Shown piece after piece: positions 24,821 to 40,084 of a stretch of 64,000 nt of DNA. The position numbers and the translations under genes were made by a program. The DNA comes from Lobosporangium transversale. Taxonomy: Eukaryota; Mortierellomycota; Mortierellomycetes; Mortierellales; Mortierellaceae. The notes below the pieces were generated by a model. The model had not been told where the DNA came from. It did no database searches and saw only the letters and a program-made list of their open reading frames with translations. The stretch's first letter is position 1. Every line of letters begins with the position of its first letter. The stretch is from positions 124,001 to 188,000 of the forward strand of contig NW_019028980.1 in assembly GCF_002105155.1 (NCBI RefSeq), in the 5' to 3' direction.

Positions 24821-25145
24821 AACGAAATGTGAACAATGATGCCGGACAAGACAGGGTGATGGAGCTATCCTGTTTTTTACTCTTTGCTTTACTTTTATTT
24901 GCGTGTGTGGTGTGCGTGTCTGTTTGTCTTGTAGGTTACAAGAAAAGAGAGAGACCCTTTTGGTGGCAAGGTATGTGGTGGGCGAAGTATGAATATCGAT
25001 GTGGTAAAATGGTGTGAAGTGGTGAGTGTGCCTTACAAGCAATCAGTGGTATCCTTGGATTTAAATTCGAGGGAGTAGGATTTAACGTTCAGAAAGACTT
25101 TAATTTTTCTTTTGCATCATCCCTCGACTCATCTCATACACTCCC
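24821..25145. promoter_or_regulatory. Divergent promoter region, MoxR-like protein / Spn1
   Basis: The 325 bp between the ATG codons of two head-to-head genes must hold both promoters. It shows an A/C/T-rich run and a 'CTCATCTCATACACTCCC' stretch just before the Spn1 ATG. No defined operator is recognised. Confidence 0.5.
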
Positions 25146-27235
25146 ATGTCTTCAGACAAGGTACTAAATATACTCTGTCAACGCCTACATTAACACCGAT
25201 AGCACCGGATATGCCTTTATTGGCAGGAGTATAAAGAAGAAAAAAAAACCTAATGCTTGTATAATAAAACTGTTTGATTTCTTAACCAGAAACGCATTCT
25301 GCGCGATACCTTTGGGGACGATGACTATGACGAAGATGACGATCACAGTTTGAATGGCGATCGTAACCACCAAGGTAAATGAGCGAGACATTCTCGGTGA
25401 TGTCGTCATTTGACGAAGCAACCAATGATCAGATTGAGTCTAATTCTTTTTTATTATTTTTAAAACCAGATCACACAGAGGACAATCAGGGAGAAAAACA
25501 GAATGATGCAACTAATAGTACACAGGAAGAGCCTCTAATAGAAGAAGAACCAGAGGAAGAAGGCACTCCATTGCCCAGTTTCAAAAAAAGGAATGCAGAC
25601 GGCAATGGGTCTCCAGCGCCAGAGGCCAAGAAGAAAAAGTATGAATATATTTGACTAGTCATTCGAATTGAATCAGATTGGACAAAAGTGATCATTTTTT
25701 AACTCATTCAATCGTCTATCTATGATTGAATATATTCATAAAGGATCGCTAAGAAGCCAAAACCCTCAGAGAATAAGGATCTTCCAGAAGACGGTGCGGA
25801 TCTACCCTTGGATCCTAGACAACAAGCCTTAATGAAATTGGAAAAGGATTTTGATTTGGCAATGAAAAGTGGGAAAACGTCATCCAGAAGGCGCGCCAAA
25901 GACGATGAGGAACTTGTGAGTCTTGATTGTATCGTTTACACACAGTGCATAAATCGAGCACAGCATATGACCATTATAAGGAGCGATAAAGTGGTTTTTA
26001 GTTTTTTCAAGTATTCTGACCTGGAAAGTTATTTATTCCCGATTATTTTTATTTTTTATTTTTTTTCTTGGTGGGCAATAAATAGGACAAGGATCTGGAT
26101 GAAAGTGCATCACGATTTGTTGCCAAGATGCGGGAGGCTGCATTTTCAGACATTGATTCCAAGCTAAAGCATCAGTCAGCACTTGCAAAAGTTAGAATGC
26201 TGCCTACTGTAAAAAAGCAGTTGAACAAGTAGGTTAATGACGATAAGAAAAAAAAAAAAAAAAAAAAAAAAAAAAGACTGATATTTGCTCTGAAAACATA
26301 TGAGCTTGTTCTTATTGAACTGTCTATGTCTATGTATCTATATAGATCACATATGCACAACATTTTCTTGGAAAACGGCATTCTGGAGGCAATGAAGCTA
26401 TGGCTGGAACCCCTTCAGGATGCATCACTCCCTAGTTTAGATATCATTCAAGACTTTCTGGACCTTTTGGAGATTGTAAGGCGTCTTTTGAGAACGTTAA
26501 ACAGTTTTCAGGACAAAATGGACATTGAACTATAAGAGACAGACTTTCTGAACTTAATCTTAACATACTTGATCTGCTTTCAACACTATAATTTTTGGCA
26601 ACTCTAGTTGCCAATCCAGACCGACCATCTCGTTAGCAGCTCAGTTGGACGCGTCGTATATTTCTACACCAAAGTTGATGACTCTCGAGTAACGCCTGCT
26701 ATCAAGCGCAAGGCCCATGCACTTGTCGGTACGCTACAACGTTTATCAAGACTAGGAAAAAAAAAAAAAAAAAAAAAAAATCTTGCATGAATGCTTAAAA
26801 TATTTCTTTTATACATATTTAGACAAATGGAGTAGACCTATTATCAAACTCAGTCAGGATTATAGGGACAAAAAGATCAGTTATGCTGTTGACGATGCAG
26901 GATCATCATCGCAGCGCAGACGTCCCGCAGCTTACAGCAATCCAACTTCAGAGTAATGATCTCTATTAGTACCCTCATATACGTTCTTGATGTTGGATGA
27001 TATTGACTAGAAATGGTTTTATTATAATCATTGTTATTAATGGAGGGAGTGGTATATGATTTTGTGTATGTTGCCTTCCATTTTTAGAGCACCTGGACCC
27101 AGCAGGAGCTTGGCAGTCAGAGTACCGCAGGTGGACCGTGGATCATATGCAGTCATGCCTGAATCGACCGTCACATTTGATAAATCTCGTGGTGGCAAGG
27201 TAATGTCTGTTGAATTCAAATGTGTTTCTTCAAGG

Positions 27236-27267
<32 letters not shown>

Positions 27268-27430
27268 TTTTTGATCAATAAAGGAGAGATAGGCTCGCTT
27301 GAATCTTCCTTGAAATTACTAATCGCTCCACCTGAATTCGTTTTTTATTCTTCGTTTATTATTTCAGAATGATAAATACAAGAAATTGAAGTCACACATG
27401 GCAAAGATGAAGCAAATCAAACGATCCTAG
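25146..27430 (+). CDS. IWS1: Transcription elongation factor Spn1/Iws1, 10 exons
   Basis: Spn1/Iws1 binds Spt6 and elongating RNA polymerase II in the nucleus. Exons: 25146-25160, 25290-25374, 25470-25638, 25744-25915, 26086-26228, 26346-26475, 26608-26728, 26823-26952, 27088-27199 and 27368-27430, giving 379 aa. The first exon encodes only MSSDK. The acidic N-terminal third (residues 1-147, with basic K-rich patches such as 'KKRN' and 'KKPKPSENK') is the disordered Spt6/histone-interacting part. The TFIIS N-terminal (LW) domain spans about residues 148-297, with 'MLPTVKKQL', 'ILEAMKLWLEPLQDASLPSLDI', 'LPIQTDHLVSSSVGRVVYFYTK' and 'KWSRPIIKLS'. The C-terminus ends in the family's basic 'KSHMAKMKQIKRS'. 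Several introns contain A-runs of 20 or more. Confidence 0.95.
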
Positions 27431-30015
27431 CAATACTTGGGAGAATAGGAAAAGAGGGCTACGAAATGTGTCGGATATATTTAGTTGACCTTGACATGTA
27501 CTACTTGACTACGAAAAATAAATAAATAAATATAAAAAAAAAAAAAAATGAAATAGATAAATAGATATGGAAGAGCACATGTCAACGAACGGTAAATGAC
27601 ATTTGATTGCGCGATCTGGAGAGAAGAGGGCCATTTCGCAAGTAAGAGCGAAAGTGTGCGGGCGTAGACATGATCGAAGGAACTGCATCCTATACCCCCT
27701 GGATCGCTGAATTTGTTTGACTAGCCTTTCCGCGACGGACTAAAAAAGATGAAATGCGAAAAAGAGACTTATAATCAACAACAACGGGAAGCTCAATAGT
27801 TGGTCAGGAACTGGAATGAGTAAAGTGTTTACATACTATACTCACTACATTTGGTTGTTTTTATTCTTCACCTTCGAAAATATAATGCTATGGTTAAAAA
27901 GAAAAAAAAAAAAAAAAAAAAAAAACTTGACCTACTTGTCTGAAGCTGTAGTTACTGACACGGCTCGTACTTTTTGCAATGGCAAACATTGAGAAGTAGG
28001 AAGCAGAATATTATTGATTCCACACAGCTGCCCTTCGCTTTCATTATCCTTCTTTCTCATCTTTCTCATCTTCCACATCCTTCACATTAACTTTAGTGTA
28101 AAAAAGGAAAAAGAAAGAACAATGCGGAAGATTATTATGATGAAATCTAATGAGGCAGTGGCAGTTATGATCATAGGATATTATGACCAAATAACAGCAT
28201 TTAGTTTGTTTTTACGGAGCTTGGAAAAGTTGATAGTGAACAGTAATATAAATAACATCAGCGGTAGTGGGAAGAAAGAAGAGAAAAGAAAATAAAAGTG
28301 GAGTTGGGATAAATATAAATATATAGATGAAGGTTAATAGTTCGCTTTATGCTATGCATCATCATTTAAGGCGATGTTTTCAACCACATGGTATTTTATT
28401 ATTATTATTGTTATTATTATTATTATTAGAGTAATTAGCACAGCCACGCTTGCAAATGACAACAGAGCAAGCAGGAGCAAAGAAATGCTTCACTCAGCAC
28501 AGACCATATGATTATTACAACGACGACTCTCTTGCTGGCTGTACATTTTGTATTTATATAAATGTTGTACTGTATAAAAATGTTGTATACGAATGATGAG
28601 CTTTGAGGAAAGAAAAAAAATAAAAAATAAAAAAAAAAAAAGTTTAAATAATTGAACATGCAATTACGTATTACGTGTGATCCTTTTCATTTCCCAAAAA
28701 AAAAATTCAAAACGCAATTGAGCGTGTTTCGAAGACAAACCCGCCACGTTTCATGAAGAGAATTGATTTGTTTATCTTTAAACATTAATTTTTCTATTTT
28801 CTATTTCCATTTTATATGTACTTTTTATGCATTTCTCAATGCAGTTTTGCTTAACATGATGCAAACCGATCGATTGTATAAAAAAAAAGAGAGAGAGAGA
28901 TAGGAAAACAAAGTGAGAGCAAACAGGCAAGTGCGCAAGTGTGAAAGTATGATGGGTATAAAGACATATAAAATACAATTGAGCATTGACTTTGTATGAG
29001 ATGACATGTGTCTGTGTTGAATAATATTTTCTCTGAGCAAAATAAAATAAAAAATAAAAAGTTGAGCGGCATGTGTTTGGATGTGGGATGTGGCATGTGG
29101 CAGTTGATACGAAGTATGAAAAGGGAGATGAGTTTAATGGTTTAAAAAATGAATTGGTTGGATAGTATATATAAATGGTATAAATGAAAAAAGCGGTTGG
29201 TCTATAGACAAGCTCTACTGCATGCAGATGTATATATTATATTACTCAATGCTTTAGCTTTCTCTCCATTCTTTCTCTTCTCCCTCTTACTTTCTCTGAG
29301 ACAGACACAGACACAGACACAGAACAGACAAAGGGTAAAAAAAAAAAAAATTTGTGCGTGTATTTGGTATTTGATAGAGTACAGATGTATACATGAATAC
29401 ATACAGATGCAGTATGTACTAGAGTAGAATACCTTTTTTTTATATGATTCAATTGTGTTTACAGTTGACAAGGTATCAAATTGTCAATGCCCCCATACCG
29501 ATACGCCATTTTGTATGTGCGTGTGTGCACATGGCATTTCATGGAACATTAAAAGACTAAAAAGAATTTTTGTCTCTCCCATTGCACACATTCCTTGGAT
29601 CATCCTCATTTCTTTTTTACTTTCTTTCACTTTTCATCCTTCACCTTCACTTTGTTTCTCTTTCCTTCCTCTCTCAATCCTTAATCTGCTATCCATCGCT
29701 GTTTCTTGTAATCCCATTAACCTTTTTTTTTTTTTTTTTTTTTCTCTCTCTCTGTCTATTTCCTTTTCTATCCTATCTCGCCTATCCTATCCTGCCCAGT
29801 CCCTTTTCTTTCCTATTCTTTTCTTTCTCTTTTCTTTTCTCTTCTCTCTCTTCTCTCTTCTCTCTTTCTCCTTCTTCTTCTTCTCGCACACTTACTTCTA
29901 TCTTCCTCTTCCCTCCCCCCCCTTTTTTTTTCCTCTTCTTTTCTTCATACGACTAAAAAGAAAAAGCCGTTGCAGCACTTTACCATTGCTGCTATAACTA
30001 AAATCTACTTCCGAC
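27431..30015. other. Intergenic region between Spn1 and the bHLH gene
   Basis: About 2.6 kb with no supportable gene. It contains A-runs (27531-27548, 27901-27924), an ATT-repeat near 28390-28430 and an ACAGAC tandem repeat near 29301-29325. Its last part is the pyrimidine-rich leader of the bHLH gene. Confidence 0.6.
29560..29945 (+). promoter_or_regulatory. Long pyrimidine-rich leader of the bHLH gene
   Basis: Nearly 400 bp of C/T-rich coding-strand sequence (TCTCTC, CTTTTC, CTATCC repeats and a T-run at 29727-29744) directly precedes the bHLH start. It resembles the CT tract before glycogen synthase and probably forms the core promoter and 5' UTR. Its open frames are low-complexity artefacts. 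Confidence 0.4.
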
Positions 30016-32523
<2,508 letters not shown>

Positions 32524-33108
32524 TACGAACCCTTTTTTTTCCTATCCTCCTTTCTTTCGCATCTATTCACACATACACACCACATCCTCTCTATCACTCC
32601 CTATTAAGATAGTCGTGTGGTGGTGTTCTTGACATTTTTGTATCTACTGTTTCCTCTCTGTATTTCTTCACTATCCACTTTCTCAACAAGTTTTTTTTTT
32701 TTTTTTTTTTTTTCTATACCAGTCGTATCTTATCCATCTTTCACTTCGTTCTATTTCTATTTCTTGTTTCTAGTTTCTGATTGTTTTCTTTTTATTATTT
32801 TTGACTTCATGTATTCCCGATATACTCATAACATCACAAGAAAGTACCTCTCATCAAATACCAAAAATAAAATAAAATAAAATAACATTTATAAATAACA
32901 TAAAAAAAAAGATACGATTTTTTTAATAAAAGTGTCTCTCAAATCTTAAAAATCAAAAGGGCAAAACACAAATAATAAAAGTAAAAAGCACAAGCGATGA
33001 TGGAAAGATGGGGGGTATAGGTCTTTTTGTATGCTGCTTCAATATTCAATCAAAAAACGTTCCTGCGTTTTTTCTTTTCTGATTCTGCCACAAACAATCG
33101 TATCACTT
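32524..33108. other. Convergent 3' region between the bHLH and CSL genes
   Basis: 585 bp shared by the two 3' ends. It holds a T-run (32691-32714), AAAATAAAAT motifs near 32866-32884 suited to 3'-end formation, and no gene. Confidence 0.6.
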
Positions 33109-36100
33109 TCATCCCTTAACTTTGGGCTCTCCAAGCGCAATGCTATGACCCGACCGGTAGATCACACCATCCGTCCGGACGAGCAACATTGGAATACAGT
33201 CAGACTCGCTCTGACTACCCTTAACGCGCTTTCGTCGGAACCGGTTATTGGTCGATCGCAGGTGCTTGTCAGACTCTTCCATCATTGCTTCCTGATCTTC
33301 ATCCTCTCCTTTTCCTTCATCATCTTCTTCATCATCTCTTACATCCAAATCATCATCATCTTTTCGGAAATAAAATGATGATTTTAGCGTCACCTCTGGT
33401 GGAATATGGACTACCATCGATTCTGGTGATTGGTATTCGGTCACGGGGGCTTTAATCGTTCCAAACCAAACAGACAAATCTCGTGAAAATCCATGACCCT
33501 TTAGGGTCATGACACGTGGTGTCCCTGAGCCTCCATTGCTGTTACGGTGATGTTGTTGGTGATGATGAATTTGATGATGATGGAACGATCCATCTTGTTG
33601 ATAAGTATTGCCATTGTTCTGATGTGACTCCATCACCCGAAGAGCTTTGTTTCCGTGATTTTTACTGAATGAGTGATGACTGCTTCCACCACTGTTGTTA
33701 CCAGAGCTCGTTGTAGTATTTACAGTACTGTTGATGTAGATAGGCCCTACTGAGGCTCGTGATCCAAATGGGTGGCCATTTAGGCAGATTTCTAGCACCA
33801 TAGGAACCGCCGTCACAGGTGACCGGGGCAGTGACATGGACTCATTGCCTCCAGGTGTGCAGAAATTGTACTGGGCGCAATCTTTGTTATTGAACAGAAA
33901 GAAGATGGTCAGAGCAGCTTCATCAGGGATAGGAAAACACAATAGCAGAATGTAGCTAATATGCATAAAAAATTAAATAAATCTCTTACCAGTTCCTACA
34001 ATGGTCCAGACAGCAGCATCCGTGACATCTTCAGTCCAGATAGATGAATGGCGTCGCTGCTGTTGTATGGTCAGGACCTTACCGGTCTCCTTGTTTGAAC
34101 CAAGCTTATCCTTTCCCAACTCTGCTCCAGCTGCAGAACCAGTAGAGCCTACAGCACCCGAGTTTGCAGCACTGACATAGACTTGAATCGGATTCTGATG
34201 ATACTGGCTATTGGCCGCCAATGCACCGGCTCGAATTCGCTGGGCCTCAGCTTGAGTCACACTCATACTATTGACTCTCCTTCTCGACTTGACCATCGCT
34301 TTAGTAGATCCGCCAGTTGGCTTGATCACGACTGAAGATGATACGCGTCTCTTGCGCTCAACCTTATGTCCATCAGCAGTTGTGATTACGGCCTTTTCGT
34401 TGCCACCACCAGCGCTTCCAAATGCACCCGTCCGCATAGCCTTATTTGCTGCCTCTGACCAGGTAGACATCAGTACCTCTGGGACACTGCCCTCTGGAAT
34501 TTCAGGAACGATATCCATCGCAAACGAACTTGAAGACTGGGTAGTACTGTTGCCACTATTACTGCTACCATCATCATCTTCATTTGTCAAAGCAGAACAG
34601 TTGGCAGAGCCCTTGGTATCTGGCAGATACCTTTTTCCCTCGTTCGCCCGTTGCATGCCCACAACATCTCCCAGACATGCGAGGTATGTTCCTTGTTGAA
34701 GCTTGGACTGCGATGTTTCAGCAGAGGTGGACTGACCCGTGATCTGAAACGCCACTTTGTGGAGTTGCGAGACTGGATCTCCGATAGCTTCTTGGTCATA
34801 TTCGGCTGCTAATTGGCCAGAAGAACCTCCCCCCAGAACCATGCTGCCCTTATCAACCTTCCGGATCACCATTACAGGACTGACAAGACCAGTGGAAAGA
34901 CATTGCAGAACAATCGGTTGGTTATAGTGAATAGGCGTCTGGGGCCCATTTTCCGGAGGCGAATTGATTGCAATGGCGGGTGGTGGTGGGAACCCTGGAT
35001 GACGCTGAAAGTGTTCCTGCAGAGTTTCCGTCCTGGTCTGACCTGGAGTCACTATCCAAACAACAAAGGGATCCCAGCTTCCAGTCCGTGCCACAAAGCA
35101 TGTGCCTCCATCCGTATTTACAGGGTTGACTGAGGCATCAGGAAGTGGATCAAGGCTAGGCCAGTCCCTGAGGTTATTATTACCATAGTTCCATGGCGCA
35201 TGCGCTGAGGGCTGGGCCGTCGTGGACACCCCTAGATATTTTGTTGACACTGTCTGAGACCGAATCCTGTTAAATAATGAGATTGTGGTACCGTGATGGA
35301 TGCATACTAAGATTAAATTCAGATTAAACAAAACATCGACATGTTAATAATATATCAAGCCATACAATGCGAAAAGGATAGAAATTAAAAAAATAAAAAA
35401 AATAAAAATTACATTCCATGTTCTTGATACTCTGGCGCTTTTTACTGGGCTTGCTGATAACTTTGATAGGTCGACTGGCAAATGTACCTAGCTCGATATC
35501 ACCAGCCATCAAGAACTTGACTAAGACTTCGACTTTTTTACGCTTCTCATCTGCATCGTTGATATACAACTGTTTCGAGACACATTTTCCTGTCACGATC
35601 GGTGTTACAGAATCATCCTTAGTCGTCGTCCAATCGATCACTCCTTGTTGACTGCCAGCTTCTCCACAGATTGAGATGACCATCTTTGGTGGTGTAGGAA
35701 TGGGATTGGTTGTCTCTCCTAAAGACTGGTTACCACTACTGCAACTACCTGGTGAAGGCACTGACCACCAGTTACCGCCAAGGAGCATGGTCGTAGGTGG
35801 TGGGCATAGGAAACGCTTCTCTGTTCCATAAGATTTTTGAGCCACCTTTGATGTAAGGATTAATACTGACTTTTCACCCCCTGCAGCTGGAGTTTTAGCG
35901 GCAAGAAAACGTTTGATGATGGTCCTATCAAGAATATATTTCGTGTGATTAATAAGTTACAGCTGCATTTTGAGCAAGGTATGGAAAGTAATGGCAAAAT
36001 AGAGAATGTAACAGATTAAAACTTACTTCATAGTCTTGTTTGAAGGCGGCTTGAGATCTGGTGACAACATGATGGGCTTTAATGAAGCAGCAGATCCATG

Positions 36101-38404
36101 GCATGGCAATCTGGGGGATTCCGCTATTTCTTCCTTCTCATCAACTAAAGACGACGAAGAAGAGATAGTGCGGCTACGAGCAGGTCTTGGAGGACTACTA
36201 CTGTTGGAAGGCGATGAAGCTGAGGGTGAGCGGGAAACGCCTTCATTAGAACGACGTTTGCGTGGAATCCTGGTAAACTGGGTTGTGCCACTCTGACTAT
36301 GACTATGACTATAATGGCTATGGCTATGACTTGTAAGAACGTTGTTTCCGGTAGGCGTTATAGGCGCATCTAGGATTGGCCCATCGCCACTAAAGATAGA
36401 ACGCGAAACGTCATGATCATGATCAATCTCAGGTGTTGATGCTGTCTCCATCTTGATCGTTGTTTGTTCCTCTTGATAGGCCGTAGCAAAGAAGCTGGGG
36501 TTCACCTCTACACTATGTGGGTCAATGTGATCAGGAGAGTGACAAATCGAGTCCCGATGTTGAAGTGTGGATATCGACGATGTTTGTACAGTTGAGGATG
36601 TAATATCCTGTTTGTCAATAAAGCTCATGTCACCTGACATGTCAAAGTTACATGCAATATCCATGGGGGTTACTGTCTCAACAGGGGGGTGCATTGAGTC
36701 TGCTGAAGCTCTAAACATGCGATGACCAACTTCACTGAGCGAACCAAGCGATGATGGAGAAGAAGCACTTGACGCATGCATCTCGATGAAGGATCCCATA
36801 GAAGTGTCTGTCTGGATGGAAGCTCTGCTGCGATCTTGCGAGCCTAAAATAAATGGGCTATTCTGGTACAAGATCGATCCAGGGCTCCCTAATGCTTCTC
36901 CAAATGCGGGCGAAAAGAATGCGGGCGTCAATGGTGCGGTTACACAGCCATTTGTAGGCGATAGTGGAGCAGAAATACTGCTGTCGCTGGGGTCACGGCC
37001 TTCAGTTCCGAAGCGAAAATCGCCGTTCCTAACATCACCACTCAATCGGAATGAACTGGACCTGCCTGAAATGTCGACATGTAAATCACTGGGGCGCTTT
37101 GTCACTGTCCGAGTCGGTGCTATGCTCATTTTGCTGCTTATGCTCGGCGCAACCGAGAAAGGATGAATGCTCGTTGAAGCCATGGACTGTTGGTGTTGCT
37201 GTTGAGAGATTTGGGACGACTCTTGTTGGTGGTGAAACTGCAGCTGCTGTCGCTGAATGCGTAACGAATCATCCTGTTTTATCAACTCTGACAAATTTGG
37301 AGTGGATGCATGTCGGAAATGGCCCTTCATATCGTGACTAAGCTGATGCTGTTGTTGAAACACCATGTCCTCTAATGGCTGCTGCTGCGCCGTTAACCCG
37401 CTCATAGACAGAGGGCGTGACTGACCAAATAGAGCATGCTGTGACATTGCATCCTCTTCAAGCTGTGAGGATTGTTGCTGTTGTTGTTGAGGAATAAATG
37501 ACTGTTGAGGTTGAAATGCGAATGGTTGCTGTTGCGACTGCAGCTGTGGCTGGGGCTGCCCTTCTCCATGATGCTGAATCGGAAATATAATAGGCTGCTG
37601 TTGCTGTGACGACGACAAGGGCGCAGAAGAAAACGGCGTTGGCCCTGACTCGGATGAACTAAATTCCATCTGCGCAGGATTAAATCCTTGTGCATGCGCA
37701 TGCGATTGCTGTTGTTGTTGTTGTTGATGATGCTGTGACCGCAATGGGTGCTGTTGTTGTTCCATGGCGGCGGCGGCAGCAGCAGCAGCAGATGCTTTGA
37801 GGCTCTTCATATAATGCGGTTTCAACGCAAGATCAAGGTTCACAGCACCATTTTGATCAATCATGGCTGTATCTGCTGAATCAGAACCGATAAAGGAATT
37901 ATGGCCGCTGCCGCCATTGCCTGTATGGCCCAATGTAATAGCCATGCTACTGTCCCCATTGCTACTATTTCCATTCCCATGAAACCCGCTACTATCCATG
38001 GATCCTCCTGCTACACCGTTCTCGAGTGAATTGCCAGGAACCAACATACTATTCGGAGATGCGTCAAAGATTGAGGAGATGGGACCAGCCATCCCCGATG
38101 GGAGGCCAAAGTCATTTGATGTAAACTCTGTGTGGTCAATTGGGAAGGGATCTGGCTGTCCGCTAAATTGAAACATACTGTCAAATCCGAGCGAAGTCAG
38201 ATTGTTAAAGTCACTGGGAGGCTGAATCCAGTCCGGCACAAGGCTTGAGCCTGTATCCATAGAGCTTGAGAATACTCCGTCCTGATCAGACACAGCAGAT
38301 GCGGATCGCTGCAGCTGGCCTAGCTGATGAGAGTGATGCATCTGGGCCGAAGGACTGGCTGGCAGCAACTGCTGCTCGACTGTCCGTGTATGGATGTCCG
38401 CCAT
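33109..38404 (-). CDS. CSL (CBF1/Su(H)/LAG-1) family transcription factor, very long N-terminus
   Basis: Minus-strand exons: 38404-36027, 35924-35413, 35306-33990 and 33881-33109, giving 1659 aa. Exon 1 (about residues 1-793) is disordered, with many poly-Gln, poly-Ala and poly-Ser tracts, as in long fungal CSL proteins. The Rel-like N-terminal domain starts in exon 2: 'AQKSYGTEKRFLCPPP', 'KQLYINDADEKRKKVEV' and 'IKVISKPSKKRQSIKNM'. It continues in exon 3 with 'LFNRIRSQTVSTKYLGV'. The beta-trefoil domain has 'PVMVIRKVDK' and 'DPVSQLHKVAFQI', with a large Ser/Thr-rich insertion. The C-terminal Rel-like/IPT domain has 'MTLKGHGFSRDLSVWFG' and 'MLLVRTDGVIYRSGHSIAL'. The DNA-contact blocks are intact, so binding to GTG[GA]GAA-type sites is expected. 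Fungi lack Notch, and fission-yeast relatives act in cell cycle and adhesion. Confidence 0.93.
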
Positions 38405-40052
38405 GAACAACTAACTGAATAACAGTGCCTTATAATAAGGGAAGAGAGCGTGTTCAGGTACTCGAGACCTTGGCCAGATAATCAGCAAAGAACTAGGAGA
38501 TAAAAGGACTCGCCAACACGGACGCTTGCGTGCTCTAGATACATAAGGTAGAAGATAGTGGGGAAAAGTATAAGTTATCTGATGGAAGTACTTTGAAAGA
38601 TTGCCGATCATAAATAAAATGGCGCAAGTAAATGTAGACATGGTGACCAGGCTAGACTAGGCTAGACCAGGCGAGGAAAGCGAAGAAACAGCAGGGCGTT
38701 AAAAACAAAAGTGGACCAAGCGGAAGACAACATCCCCCGCATCATAATAAAATAGGATGATGACACCCATCAACTACACAGGCCTGCACTATGCACACAC
38801 AGACACATACAGGAGACAGGGAGAGAATCGAAAGCAGAAAAGGGGATGGTCAAAAACAATAAAAATAAATAAATAAATGCGCGCCTTCGCGAGGCTTCTT
38901 CTTTTTCAAAAGTGCATGGAATCGTAAGTCGTATTTGTGTATTTGTATATGTGTGTATACAGAGAAAAAGATAGAAAGAGAGAAAGCAAGAGCAACCTAC
39001 AAAAACAATTAAATATAAAAAGACAAGTGGGGACAATGAAGAGGTGCACGTGCAGAAGCCAGGACGAAGAGTAGCCAACAAGATTTGCAAAAAAGTAGAA
39101 TTGTGAGGTCGGGCAGGCGGTGGAGTGGAGCTGCGAGGTTGCGAAATAAAAAATAAAAAGGAAAGTGGAGTCAAGTGGAGTAAAAAAGGGAGTTGAGTGA
39201 CGAATTAGAAAGGAGGTGCACTGGGTGGCTGGGGGATTTAGACGGGGACAAAATCCAATGTAATAGACACAGTGACAACACTAGCCATTTTGGCTTTTTA
39301 CTCGTTGTGTGTATGATTAATGCTTTCGTTTGGTGTATAAGCACGTACACAACCCTCGACGCATTGGGAGCACATGAAGATGGGGGCAAAAAAAAAAAAA
39401 AAAGATAAAGATAAAGATGTGGTGGTTGAAATGACTTGAAGTAATAAATAACAACCACAAGCAACAATAACAGAAGCAACTTCAACAAGATAACACTTGC
39501 TGTTATCGGCACATACTGGATTAAAAAGATACACACAACAATAAACAATAGAATAAGGAGGTTTCGAGGTACAACGAACGCCTGAAGCAGGAAAAAAAAA
39601 AAAGAAATGCAGCCTTTGTACTCAAACAACATCAGTGCACAACCATTAGACTCTCATTTTCTTGTTTGTTGCTCTTAGACAATTGAGAATCAAAAGCGAC
39701 TGCAAAGAATAAAACAAGCAGTAAATACAGCCAACGCGACTCTGACGCGTGGTGTACATGAATGTACACATAAAACTCCAGAAGAGAAATAAAAAATTTA
39801 AGGGATAGATGAAGAAAGGCAATGCGAGGGGGAAGGGGAGAGGGAACGTAAGTGATGAGGAAGAGTGAAGATCAAAGATCAAAAGATGTAACACCACTCG
39901 TAGAATTTGCAAATACAGCCATGCGTTCTTCTCGAAGACATGGACTAAATGATCAGCATAAGAAAACACAATTATGCGATGGTATGATACTACTGTGCAT
40001 ATCTGATACGGCGTGTAATAGAGAACGTATTCGATTTGCATCAAAGAATGGG

Positions 40053-40084
40053 ATAGAGGGATATAGGGATATAGGGATATAGGG
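40053..40084. repeat. Tandem GGATATA/GGGATATAG repeat
   Basis: Four copies of a 9 bp ATAGGGATA-like unit in intergenic DNA. It is too short and too imperfect to be telomeric. Confidence 0.75.

Noticed and set aside
29455-29997. 180-codon frame upstream of the bHLH gene
   Set aside because: Low-complexity Phe/Ser/Leu translation of a pyrimidine-rich leader.
40053-40084. GGGATATAG repeats as interstitial telomere
   Set aside because: The unit differs from known fungal telomere repeats and the array is only about 30 bp.
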